A stretch of DNA of 64,000 bases from Actinomycetales bacterium (GTDB taxonomy: Bacteria > Actinomycetota > Actinomycetes > Actinomycetales > Dermatophilaceae), in contig JADKAO010000006.1 in assembly GCA_016715285.1 (NCBI GenBank), forward strand, positions 186,001 through 250,000, in the 5' to 3' direction. Below the pieces are notes generated by a model that did no database searches, was not told where the DNA came from, and saw nothing but the letters and a program-made list of their open reading frames with translations. Position 1 is the stretch's first letter, and every line of letters starts with the position of its first letter. The translations under genes were made by a program, and so were the position numbers. Positions 33,926 to 44,796 of this stretch are shown here, in pieces.

Positions 33926-36900
33926 ATGGATCGTTGGATAGTTGCGGTCGGCAGCCGTGGTCAAGCGGAGACGATGACCCGCGCGGCGCGCCGCGGGGCG
34001 GTCGCGGCCCGTGCGAGGTTGCGCCGGGTGATCGCTGTCGTCGTCGTGTTGGCGTTGGGCGTGGTTGGCCTCGCCGTCGCACCACTGGCCAACGCTGCCG
34101 GGGGGGGCCACGATCACCAAGACGGTTGAAGACGAACAGGCGTCTTACGCTGTCGGCGAGCAGGTGACTTACAGGCTCAATGTGCAATGCAGCGCCCTAG
34201 AGACCGGGTGCGGGATCACGACGGTCACCGATGTGCTCGACAGCAACCTCACGATCACCGCTGCCGGCGTGACCTTGCCCACCGGTGTGATCACCGGTGA
34301 GCTGCCCGCGATGACCAAGGCGGTCAGTGGTCAAACGGTGACAGTCACCCTCGGCAACGCGGCGCGGGCCTTCCAGGGCGGCACCACGCTCGACATCATC
34401 CTCGTCGCGACCGTCACTGGCTACCCGTTGACGCCTGAGGCCGGGGTGATCCCCAACCAGGCGAAACTCACCTCGACGGCCACGCCGGATCACGCCTCCA
34501 ATATCGTCAAGATCAAGGTCACCCCTCCGGCCAAGGACTGGTCACTGGTCAAGTGGGCCAACGTCAGCACGACGGCCGGTGGCGAAGTGGTGACCTACGA
34601 AATCCGGTGGGCCCGTCCGACGCGCACCGGCGGCCTCGACATCCGCAGTGCCACTTTCACCGACGCGCTCGACCCCCGGGTGGAATACATCTCGTCAGTT
34701 ATCCACTACGGCAGCCCCACCTCGACGACGGTCTACGACCCCGCCACGCACACGGTGACCGTGGCCAACACCGGCCCGATGGATGCGCAGAATCCGACCT
34801 CCTGTGACGGCGTGCAGTGCTACTCGTTCACGAACGTGGCGATCACGGTGCGCTTCCCTCCGAACGCCAAGGACGGCAGGACCTACCCCGCGGGCACGAT
34901 CATCCCCAACACGGCCAAGTCCACCGTTGTCTACGAGGACGGCACAACGGGCACTCTCGAGGACACGGTTCACGTCTCGCTCGAGGCAGTCACGCGCGCA
35001 ATCTACGGCTACAAGAACACCGGCTATGCCACCAATAGCATCCCGCCGGGTGGCGCACTCACGTGGAACATCTATGCGATCAATAACGGCAACGCCACTC
35101 AGACCGACTTCACGGTGATCGACAAACTGCCCACGGACCCCACCGGCGCGGTGCCGATCGACAACCTTGAGGTTTTGCGCAGCAACTGGCAGTACTACCC
35201 GCTCGCCCCCAACCGTGGTCTCGTTACGGTCGACTTCGGCACGGACGGCGTGAACTTCAGTCAGCCGACCGTCATCGATGCGTCCACCCTCGAGAACATA
35301 AAGATTCCAGTGCCGGATGGCATGACCTACATCCGCTTCCGCGTGGCGTCTTTCCTTCCCGGCCAGATCTTCCAGATGTACATCACCGGGACGGTGCCCA
35401 CCACCGCTTCCCTCGATGACTCCCTGAAGAACTGTGCGACCTACTCGGCAACGGGCGTGACGACGTTTGAGAGCTGCTCCACGATTACGGTCGACCCGCT
35501 GACGACGACGATGCTCCCGAGGAAGTACGCGGTCTACCCTGCCGGCAAGACCGCCTTCCAGCCGGGCGAAACCTTCGAGTGGGTCTTCGGTTTCAGCACG
35601 CGTGGCCCCCTCCCGATCAAGACGGCGACCATCTCTGACTTGATCCCGCCGGAGTTCGAGTTCCTCGGCGTGAACTGCTTCAGCAAGTCAAACAGCTACC
35701 TCGACCTCAACCGGGCCACTTGCGGTGCGGGCTCCCTACCCATCCCCGCATACACGGCCGTTCCGCAGTACGACGCGGCTGGCACCTTCTTGGGCACCTT
35801 GGTGACTTTCAAGGATTGGGTCCTGCCCTTCCAGGACGAGCAGTTCGGTCTGGGCTACTTCTTCAAGATGGACGTGAAGGTGCGGCCCGGCACCTCCATC
35901 AAGAGCTACACCAACGAGGTCTTGGTCTCCACGAACGACGCCAACGTCGCCTGTGAGAGCGGGTACGGCTCGTTCTCGCGTCCGGACGGCACCGACATCG
36001 ACGGCGACCGCAACACGACCGAAACGACCTGTGGTTACCCGTCAAAGGTGCTCGTCGTCGAGGCTGCCGTCATCAACTTGACCAAGTGGGATAAGGGCAC
36101 CAAGGGCAATGTCTTCGAGTCGACCGGCACGACGACCAGCGCGCCCACCGATCAAGAAACGGAATGTCCTGACTGGGACGGCTACACCCGCTACCCGTGC
36201 GTGGCCATCACCGACCCGGGCAGCGACTTCGACTACCGCCTCCGCCTGCAGAACGCCGGTAACGTCGAGATGACCAACTACGTCGTCTACGACATCCTGC
36301 CCGTCGTCGGTGACACCGGTGTCGGCCAGTTGCTCAGCGGTGAGCAGCGCAAGACCGAATGGTCTCCGGTCCTCACGGGGCCGATCACGCTCAACGCGAA
36401 TTTGTCGGCGACGAATCCCTCGGGCTACCTCGTTGAATACAACCTCACGAGCAACCCATGCCGCCCAGAGCTCAACAAGGATCTGGCCACCGCCGACCAG
36501 CCCTGGCAGGGCGGCGCGTGCGATGACACGTGGTACACCGCCGGCCAGATCAATGACTGGAAGACGGTTAAGTCGTTCCGGATTACCATGTTCCAGCCGG
36601 ACACGTCGACCTCGCCGACGACCTACCCGCTCTGGCACCCGGGCGACACCTATGTCTACGACGTGCCGATGAAGGCGCCGCTGTCCGCGCAGACGTCGAC
36701 GCTCGACCCGCTCGACCTCTCGGTCGCGTGGAACTCGGCAGCTCACCGCGTCTACCGCACCATGACGGGCGCTGAACCCACATGGGAGCAGCCCAGCGAG
36801 CCGCGCAAGGTCGGCGTCATCGTGCCCTTTGCCCCGCCGGTCGCCGTCTCCGTCGGTGACTACGTGTGGATGGACAACAACGGCAATGGTCTCCAAGACG

Positions 36901-39900
36901 AGGGTGACACTCCCGTCGAAAAGGTGCCAGTGACCTTGTATGCCGTGAACGACGACGGGACCAAGGGTGCGTGGCAGGCGTCCACCGTGACCAACGGCAA
37001 CGGTTACTACTCATTCGTGAACCTGACCCCGGACACGGACTACATCATCGAGTTCACCAAGCCGGCTGGGTTGTCATTCACGACTCAGAACGCCGACAAC
37101 GTCACTGACAACTCGCGCGACAAGGACCTGAACGACTCAGATGCCGACCGGGCGACGGGTCAGGTGAAGTTCACCTCCGGTCCTGCCGGCAAGAACCTTC
37201 CGGGTGGGCCGACGATGGCCAACGCGGTGACGGATAACCCCGGTATCGACGCCGGCTTCGTCAGCCCACGGATGAACCTCCAGTTGAAGAAGTCTGGCGG
37301 GACCTGGACGGGACTGTTGCTGCCTGGCACCGAGGTGACGTGGACGTTGACCCCGAACAACGAAGGGTCGACGACAGCAGAGAAGTACTGGTCAGTGACC
37401 GATATCCTGCCTGCAGGCATGGAGTTGGTGTCGATGACTGGGCCCGACTACACCTGTGACACGGCTGCGACTGCGGCTGGCACCGTCACCTGTGTCTCCA
37501 ACGTCTCACTGGCTGCTGGCGCGACTGGCAAGCCGATCACCGTGGTGACCAAGGTGGCCGCGGGTTGGACGGGTTCCTCGTTCCGCAACGTCGCATACGT
37601 CGACAAGGCCACGACGGACCAGCCTGAGACCAACCCCCTGGTCACGCCGACGCGGGACACCGACACCACGAAGAGCCCCACGGACAACGACGCTGAGGCC
37701 AGCATTAACGTCGTCTCCGTCGGTGACTACGTGTGGTGGGACACCAACCGGGATGGTCTTCAGACTGCCGGCGAGGCCGCTATCAAGGACGTTGCAGTCA
37801 CCTTGTATGCCGCGGACGGCACGGTGATCGCGACGACCAAGACGGATGAGACCGGGCACTACGCCTTCACCGGACTCAAGCCCGGCACGGCATACGAGAT
37901 CGGTTTCGACAAGTCGAGCCAGGCGGGTGCGTCCTACACCAAGCCGAACGCCGGTGGCGTCACGACCAACTCCAAGACCGGTGACCTCACCGACTCGGAT
38001 GCGGTGCCGGCCGACGCGACGACCAATATCGCGAAGGTGTCGTTTACCTCGGAGGCGACCGGCTCCAACTCGTCTGCAGCCGGCCAGGCCGACAACCCGG
38101 GCATCGACGCGGGCTTGGTGAAGTTCAACCTCGTGCTGGAGAAGACACTGTCCACGCCTGGGCCGTTCTTCCCCGGCAAGAGCGTGACCTTCTCGCTGAC
38201 GGCGAAGAACGAGGGGCCGACGGATGCGTTGGCTGGGTGGTCGGTGACGGACATCCTGCCGACTGGCCTGACTGCGACCGCGATCACGCCCCCGACCGTC
38301 AACGGCAGCCCAATGGCCTCTTGTGACTTGGCTACGTTGACCTGCACCTACCCGTCGGTCTTGGCTGCGGGGGCAACGGGTCTGCCGATGACGGTGACCG
38401 CGACGATCGACTCAACCTTCTCGGGTAGCGCAATCAACGTCGCCTATGTCGCCCCATCGAGCAAGGATGTGCCCGAGACCAACCCGTTGGTCAAGCCAGT
38501 CAAGGACCAGGACATCTCCAACCCGCTCACCCCGACCGACAACGACGCGATGGCGCCGCTGACGGTGCCGAAGGTGTCGATCGGTGACTACGTCTGGTGG
38601 GACACCAACCGTGACGGCAAGCAAGGCGACCCCGCTGTCGAGAAGCCGGTCAAGGACGGATTCGTCGTCAAGCTGTACGACGCCAACGGGGCCTACCTGC
38701 GGGAGACGACAACGAGCGGCGGGTACTACGCGTTCAAGGACCTCACGCCCAACACGCAGTACACGGTGGAGTTCGTGAGATCTGCGGCGAGCGACACAGC
38801 GAACGCGTCGTTCACGACCCCCAACGCAGGGTCGCCGTCCGACACTTCCAATAGCCCCACGAGCGACCTCACGGACTCCGACGCTCACCTGGTCACGGGC
38901 AAGGTCACGTTGACGACCCCGAACACGGGCCGCAACCTGACCGATCCCAACCAGGCCGACAACCACGGCATCGACGCAGGCCTGGTCTCGATCAACCTGC
39001 AGGTCGCCAAGTCCGGTGGCACATGGAAGGGCGTGCTCGTTCCGGGTACCGAGGTGACCTGGACGGTGACGCCCACTAACGCAGGCCCAAGCGACGCGTT
39101 GGGTGGGTGGACCGTGACCGACCGCGTGCCGACCGGCATGAGCATCGTGTCGATGGGTGGCATGGGATACACGTGTGACATCACGACGACCCCGACGGAC
39201 CCGGTGTGTACGTCAGCTGATGGTTTGGCTGTCGGCGCGTCTGGTGCCCCAATCACTGTGGTGACGAAGGTCAACGCGGGCTGGACTGGGTCGGCGTTCA
39301 CCAACGTGGCTTACGTTTCGCCCTCGTCGAAGGATGTGCCCGAGACGAACGTTCTCGTGGTGCCTGAGCGCGACAAGGACGTCACCAACCCGGCGACGCC
39401 CACCGACAACGACGCTTCGGTCACGATCCACGTCGTCTCGGTCGGTGACTACGTGTGGTACGACCGCAACCGCGACGGCCAGCAGGGTGACCCCACGGTG
39501 GAGCCGGTGGTCGAAGACGGCATGATCGTCAGGCTGCTCAACGCCGACGGCACCCCCGTGAAGAACGCCGCTGACGTGCCGGTGACCACGACGACGTCTG
39601 GTGGGTACTACGCCTTCACCGGATTGCTGCCGTCGACGGCATACGTGGTGGAGTTTGTGAAGCCTGCGAACACGGTCTTCACGACCGCGTTCCAGGGTGA
39701 CCAGGCGACTGACTCGAACGCTGACGTTGTCACCGGCCGCGCGCCGGTGACCACGAAGGACTCCGGGAACAACTCCGGCGAGCCGCGCCAGGCTGACACC
39801 CCGACTATTGACGCGGGCCTGGTCGAGCTGGTCTCGATTGGTGACTACGTCTGGTGGGACATCAACCGTGATGGTTTGCAGGGTGACCCCGCGGTGGAGA

Positions 39901-41573
39901 AGCCGGTCGAGAAGGTTGTCGTTAACCTGCTCGACGCAAATGGCAACCCGGCGGTCCTGCCTGGTGGTGCCAAGGTGACGACGGTGACGGATGCGAACGG
40001 GTTCTACTCGTTCAACAACCTGATCGCCGGTGTCACGTATCAGGTCGAGTTCGTGAAGCCCGCGGACACGATCTTCACCACTCAGGACGTCACGGGTGTC
40101 ACGAGCAATGACAAGGTGGCTGACGCTGCCGATTCGGATGCTCACGTGTTCTCCGGGCGGGTGACTGTCGTGGCGCCTGCCACGGGTGACAACAAGCTGG
40201 ACGCGCCGGATAACCCGTCGATCGACGCGGGCCTGATCGAGTTGGTCTCGATTGGTGACGTCGTGTGGTGGGACATCAACCGTGATGGTCTGCAGGGTGA
40301 CCCCGCGGTGGAGAAGCCGGTCGCCGGTGTTGTCGTGAACCTGCTCGACGCTAATGGCAACCCGGCGGTCCTGCCTGGTGGTGCCAAGGTGACGACGGTG
40401 ACGGATGCGAACGGGTTCTACTCGTTCAACAACCTCATCGCCGGTGTCGCCTACCAGGTCCAGTTCGTGAAGCCCGACCAGACCGTGTTCACTACGGCGA
40501 ACGTCACTGGCATCACGGACAACACGGTGGCCAACGACAGCAAAGACTCGGACGCCAATGTCGCGAATGGCACGGCCCCGTTCATTGCACCGGCCACGGG
40601 CACTAACTCGCTGGTCAACCCGGACAACCCGACGCTCGACGCTGGTCTGATCGAGCTGGTCTCCGTCGGCGACTACGTGTGGATGGACAACAACCGTGAC
40701 GGTCAGCAGTCTGCTGGTGAGCCGGCGGTCGAAGGAGTCACTGTCAAGATCTTCGATGACAAGGGCACCCTGTGGGACACCACCGTCACCAACGACAAGG
40801 GGTTCTACTCCTTCACCGACCTGCTCGCGGGTGCGACCTACACCATCGAGTTCGTCAAGCCGGACGGGACGACGTTCACGACACCTATGGCGGGGACCAA
40901 CCCGGCGATCGACTCCAACGCGCCGGCAGATGGTCGCTACCAGTTCTCGGCACCGGCAACGGGCAACAACTCGGCGCTCACGCCGGATGACCCGACGATC
41001 GACGCCGGTCTGGTGAAGTTCAACCTCACCCTGACCAAGGAACGCATCTCGCACGAGACCGTCTTCCCAGGCGACACGGTGACGTTCAAGCTGACGCCGC
41101 ACAATGACGGCCCCAGCGCGGCGCTCCCCGGGTGGTCTGTCACCGACGTCATGCCTGCTGGTCTGACCTTGGTGGCGATGTGGGGCGACAACTACCGCTG
41201 CTCCGACGACACGTGTGTCTCCTTCGACATGCTGGCGCCGCGCAGTGATGGTGCTCCCGTCTTCGTGAAGGCGAAGGTCGACGCTGGGTTCACCGGCAAG
41301 GCCAAGAACGTCGCCTACGTTGCGCCGTCACGGAAGGATGTGCCCGAGACGAACCCGCTCGGTCCCATCCCGACGACGGACACGAACACCAAGAAATCCC
41401 CGACCGACAACGATGACGAAGCCTGGGTGACCGTTGAGGCCGTGCCTCTTCCGCAGACTGGCTCGGACATCACACCGGTCATATGGCTTGCGAGTCTCTT
41501 GGTGCTGGCTGGCGCCGGTGCCGTGATGATCGCGAGGCCTCGCCGCAGGACGCACGGGGGCATCCGCGGCTGA
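33926..41573 (+). CDS. Giant LPQTG adhesin with SdrD-B and DUF11 repeats, currently out of frame at an 8-G tract
   Basis: ATG 33926 (GAGGAG upstream) encodes a signal peptide ending VVGLAVAPLANAAGG. The 2,500-residue body (GATITKTVEDEQ...) is in another frame and the switch falls in a run of eight Gs at 34100-34107; seven Gs would join them exactly, giving about 2,550 residues. The body has an N-terminal beta-rich region (about 60-970), then seven SdrD-B-type domains starting near 36846, 37719, 38578, 39439, 39835, 40249 and 40663 (S-GDYVW-D-N-DG-Q), interleaved with four DUF11-like domains, and ends LPQTG-helix-RPRRR for sortase anchoring. The SdrD-B copies at 39835 and 40249 are nearly identical in DNA. 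A surface adhesin is inferred; phase variation or sequencing error could explain the tract. Confidence 0.92.
34100..34107 (+). repeat. Homopolymeric (G)8 tract between signal peptide and adhesin body
   Basis: Eight consecutive Gs. Upstream, the signal peptide reads in frame AAC-GCT-GCC; downstream, the adhesin reads GCC-ACG-ATC one base out. Loss of one G gives a single open frame. Such tracts mutate by slippage and are also prone to sequencing error. Confidence 0.9.
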
Positions 41574-41629
41574 GGATGTGGTGTTGGCTAGGAGCTACCC
41601 CCAACCCTAGCTAGCACCGAACCAATAGA

Positions 41630-41667
41630 GTGGTGCGCCCGATCCTGCCCAAGGTCGGGCGCACCAC
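41630..41667 (+). terminator. Terminator-like hairpin after the adhesin
   Basis: GTGGTGCGCCCGA (41630-41642) pairs perfectly with TCGGGCGCACCAC (41655-41667), loop 12 bases, 57 bases after the adhesin stop. No strong T-run follows, typical for actinobacterial terminators. Confidence 0.65.
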
Positions 41668-41789
41668 TGCGTGTTCGGGGTGTGCGTCCCGTGCCCTGCG
41701 GATTGCGTCGTACGACGACCCGTGCACCATCAGAGGCCGTATGCCGTGGCCGCGTCAGGTCCGATCAGCGCCCCCGCAAGGAAGACAAA

Positions 41790-41827
41790 GAGGTATGCCG
41801 TCCCCCAAGTGGGGGACGGCATACCTC
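41790..41827. terminator. 17-bp perfect hairpin with 4-base loop, probable bidirectional terminator
   Basis: 41790-41806 and 41811-41827 are exact reverse complements around loop AAGT; each arm contains the host octamer GTATGCCG. It lies 25 bases beyond the stop of the minus-strand Crp-family gene, and the minus strand continues with a T-rich stretch (TTTGTCTT). It separates convergent adhesin and Crp transcripts. Confidence 0.8.
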
Positions 41828-41851
41828 CTTATCTATATGTCGTCTGCGCCG

Positions 41852-42682
41852 TCAGTCGACGGAGTCGCTGGGCGCTGCCGCGCTGGCGGCCTCCTTGCGG
41901 ACCCGGCTCGCGATCCGGCTCATCCCGACCGGGGTGACGCCGAGGTAGGACGCAATGTCCTTCTGCGACACGACACCAATGAGGTCCGGGTAGTCGTCGA
42001 GGAATCGGCGATAGCGAAGCTCTGGCGTCATGGTGAGCAATTCACGCTCGCGCCGCTCTTTGACGAGAGCATGAAGAGTAATGGCGCTGAACATCCCGAC
42101 AGCCCAGGCAGGGTGTCGTTGCATGAGCTGCTCCATGATCCTGAAGTCCAGGCGCTCGAGTTCGCAGTAGTCGATCGCGCTTGCTCGGCTTGCGGTGAGG
42201 CCGAGGTTGCCAGCGGCACGCATCTTGACGATGCCCGCCGGGAGTTCCGCGATCCGCCGCACCCCGACCGGACTGAGAGCAGAAATGCTCGCGAGGACAT
42301 CGGGTGGCTGACAAAAGGCAAGCAGAGCATCGCGATCGTTGTGGTCTTGGAAGCTGACCCGCAATGTGCCTCGGCGAATGACGTAAATAAAGGGGTGATG
42401 CACGCCGACATCGAACAGAGTCTCACCAGGCCGAAGTCGCACCAGTCGAATCGTGCGAGCAAACGAATCCCATTCGGGCAGAGTCCCGCCGGCGAACAGC
42501 TCCATGAAGTGGCGCGAAACCGACGTCGCCGGAACCCCATTGCCGTCACCCGCCGGTGCTCGGACGGCATTGACTATCTCGGCGGGCAACCCGTCGAAAG
42601 TGCGCATCAGCTTTCTTCCCCGATCTGCAGTCTGCACCGTGCAATGTTGCGTCGTCCCCACCCAAGACGCGAGCTGAGCCAT
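41852..42682 (-). CDS. Crp/Fnr-family transcriptional regulator
   Basis: 276 residues from ATG 42682, or about 251 from 42607 if translation begins at MRTFDGLPAEI. The cyclic-nucleotide-binding-like beta barrel contains RPGETLFDVG and IRRGTLRVSF; the C-terminal winged helix has the Crp pattern SQKDIASYLGVTPVGMSRIASR. No Fnr-type cysteine cluster is seen, so the effector is probably a nucleotide or another small ligand. Palindromes TTAAC-N4-GTTAA at 42707-42731, 25-49 bases before its start, suggest autoregulation. The same palindrome precedes the giant adhesin, convergent with this gene, making the adhesin a plausible target. Confidence 0.92.
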   Translation of the reverse strand: MAQLASWVGTTQHCTVQTADRGRKLMRTFDGLPAEIVNAVRAPAGDGNGVPATSVSRHFMELFAGGTLPEWDSFARTIRLVRLRPGETLFDVGVHHPFIYVIRRGTLRVSFQDHNDRDALLAFCQPPDVLASISALSPVGVRRIAELPAGIVKMRAAGNLGLTASRASAIDYCELERLDFRIMEQLMQRHPAWAVGMFSAITLHALVKERRERELLTMTPELRYRRFLDDYPDLIGVVSQKDIASYLGVTPVGMSRIASRVRKEAASAAAPSDSVD

Positions 42683-42706
42683 ACGTGCTGTGGCCGGGTC
42701 TATTTC

Positions 42707-42731
42707 TCAACCCGAGTTAACGCAAGTTAAC
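42707..42731 (-). promoter_or_regulatory. Overlapping Crp/Fnr-type dyads upstream of the Crp-family gene
   Basis: TCAAC-CCGA-GTTAA at 42707-42720 overlaps the perfect TTAAC-GCAA-GTTAA at 42717-42730. Both have the 5-4-5 geometry of Crp/Fnr operators and lie close to the predicted start, a position suited to repression or autoregulation. Confidence 0.55.
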
Positions 42732-42878
42732 CCAAGTGAATGACCATTGGCCGTGGCTCTGCAATCCTCGACAATAGGGCCAACGTGATCCCATTCGTGC
42801 CGCTTTGTGGGGTCACGTCCTCGCCCCACGCGGATTCATCAAGAGTTGATGAGGCCGATCTGCGCAGAGTGACAGACT

Positions 42879-43664
42879 GTGTCCGTGGACCTCACTGTTC
42901 GCGAAGCCCTCGACGCTGCCATTGCTCTGGCTCGAACAGCTCGGCGCGTCACGATCCTCACCGGAGCTGGGATGTCCGCCGAATCCGGTGTGCCGACCTT
43001 CCGCGATGCGCAGACCGGTCTCTGGGAGCACTTCGACCCCACCGAGCTCGCTACTCCCCGTGCCTGGGCACGCGACAAGGCGCTGTGCAATGCGTGGTAC
43101 CTCTGGCGCGTCCATCTCGTGCGCTCGGTTGCCCCCAACGCGGGTCACGAGGCTATCGCCCGCTGGGCCACCGTGCCCGGCCGCGACGTCCGCATCGTGA
43201 CTCAAAACATCGACGATCTCCACGAGCGCGCCGGGTCGACGGTCCTCGCCCACCTCCATGGCAGCCTCTTCGCCTGGCGTTGTGATATCTGCCATCACCC
43301 CGCGCCCACGCCGCACGCCCCCGCGACGCCGCACGAGCGGCTCGCCCCAGATCGGTGTAAGCGCTGCGCGCATGGTGACATCCGCCCGGGGGTGGTCTGG
43401 TTCGAGGAGCCTCTGCCCGAGGCGGAGTTCGACGCCGCGATCGAAGTATGCCGTGAGGCCGACCTCGTCGTCGTGGTCGGCACCTCCGGCATCGTCCAGC
43501 CAGCGGCGACCTTGCCGCACTTGGCCGGGGCGCGCGGCATACCTGTCATCGAAATCGACCCCCACGAAACGCTCTTTACGGAGTTCGCGACCGTCTCGAT
43601 CAGAGCGACCGCCGCCGGTGCATTGCCGGCGCTTGTCGATGCGCTCGTGGCTACCGCGGGGTAA
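42879..43664 (+). CDS. Sir2-family NAD-dependent protein deacylase
   Basis: 261 residues, GTG start. NAD-binding motifs GAGMSAESGVPTFRDAQTGLW and TQNIDDLHERAGS are intact, the catalytic histidine is in AHLHGSLF, and the zinc site has two Cys pairs (CDIC and CKRC, with a His/Pro-rich insert between). VVGTSGIVQPAATLP completes the Rossmann fold. The enzyme removes acyl groups from lysines, for example in CobB-like control of acyl-CoA synthetases. It stands alone; the next gene begins 48 bases later. Confidence 0.95.
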   Translation: MSVDLTVREALDAAIALARTARRVTILTGAGMSAESGVPTFRDAQTGLWEHFDPTELATPRAWARDKALCNAWYLWRVHLVRSVAPNAGHEAIARWATVPGRDVRIVTQNIDDLHERAGSTVLAHLHGSLFAWRCDICHHPAPTPHAPATPHERLAPDRCKRCAHGDIRPGVVWFEEPLPEAEFDAAIEVCREADLVVVVGTSGIVQPAATLPHLAGARGIPVIEIDPHETLFTEFATVSIRATAAGALPALVDALVATAG

Positions 43665-43712
43665 CCTCCGTCGAGAGGGTGTGCCACCGGAACCGCGACA
43701 GGGGTGGGAAGT

Positions 43713-44618
43713 ATGACTCGCAGAGCTGTTGGGGATGAGTCAGATGCGTTCGCCCAGGCACTTCGTCGCGCCATCGAAGCGCGCGACCTGCCGCTGGGGC
43801 GCATTCAGCGACACGTCCAGCGGCGGGGTCTGAGCATCGGTCGCAGCACCCTGAGTTACTGGCAGAACGGACTTCGGTCGCCGAGTGGCTTGAGATCGTT
43901 CCAGGCTGTCGAGGTGCTCGAAGAGGTCCTCAACGTCCCGAGTGGCACGTTGACCTCTCTGCTGGTCGACCCAAGGGCCCCAGGGCCGGCGCCGGACGAG
44001 GATTTCGATGCCTTCAAGGCAGTGCTGCAGCGACTCGACGCTGTCGGCCTGCTCGCAAAGTTCAGGATGCGCACTGGATTTGCGCGACTCCACGTGAGCG
44101 AGTCAGGCGCTGTGACATCGATCGAAATCGACATCGTGGCTCGCGCTCGGAGCGAGGCCGATCGTTACGTCGTGATCGTCGGAACTGAGGTGGGTGGCGA
44201 TGGCTCATTGCTGACACCGTCCCTCCTCACCGGAGGCCGCATCGTGCGGACCGCGATTGAGGCGGAGCAGTTAGGGATCGAGATCCTGTTGGAAACGCCT
44301 GTGCGGCAAGGAGACTTCATCCACTTGCGGTATCGCGTCGGCGACGCCAACAACACTCCGTCACGGAGCTTTCTCAAGTTCTCGCCGCGCGCAGGGAGCT
44401 TGAGTGGGCTGGAGATCGACTTCAGCCCGGAGCGTCCACCGGTCGCCGTCGAGCAGTTCGAGCGCGCCAGCCTCGGAGGGCCGGACTTGGCGGTTAAGGA
44501 ACTGCGGATGGGCTCCGGCCACCGGATTTCGGTGATTCGGGAGGTCCCCCGCCGGGGACTCTATGGTGTGCGGTGGACCTACGCTGACACGCCCGACACG
44601 GACCGCATCATCCTCTAA
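43713..44618 (+). CDS. Protein with N-terminal Xre-like helix-turn-helix and unknown C-terminal domain
   Basis: 301 residues from ATG 43713. Residues about 10-80 (FAQALRRAIEARDLPLGRIQRH, STLSYWQNGLRSPSG, VEVLEEVLNVPSGTLTSLL) form a helix-turn-helix of the kind that reads sequence-specific DNA. The remaining ~200 residues are beta-rich with no catalytic motif that I recognise (FRMRTGFARLHVSESGAV, then IEIDIVARARSEADRY). It may be a regulator with a sensory domain. Such architectures are frequent, poorly characterised actinobacterial proteins. Context (sirtuin upstream, permease downstream) does not fix its role. Confidence 0.7.
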   Translation: MTRRAVGDESDAFAQALRRAIEARDLPLGRIQRHVQRRGLSIGRSTLSYWQNGLRSPSGLRSFQAVEVLEEVLNVPSGTLTSLLVDPRAPGPAPDEDFDAFKAVLQRLDAVGLLAKFRMRTGFARLHVSESGAVTSIEIDIVARARSEADRYVVIVGTEVGGDGSLLTPSLLTGGRIVRTAIEAEQLGIEILLETPVRQGDFIHLRYRVGDANNTPSRSFLKFSPRAGSLSGLEIDFSPERPPVAVEQFERASLGGPDLAVKELRMGSGHRISVIREVPRRGLYGVRWTYADTPDTDRIIL

Positions 44619-44796
44619 CTCGGCTGGGGCACAACACATTTCAGGTATGCGGTGGCCCCCCCAACCAGCGGTCTGAGCCGGAGCGCGAGGGTGACTTTGC
44701 CCGGCATACCCGCGTGCTCGTCATTACCACCCCGCAACTCGTGGGAGGCTGTAATCCCGGAACGACTTCATTCGTGATGGGAAGGGATCTACCCCC

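Noticed and set aside
39213..41102. Long minus-strand frame opposite the adhesin
   Set aside because: Arg/His-rich antisense of SdrD-B repeats in high-GC DNA, no start signal or recognisable domain.
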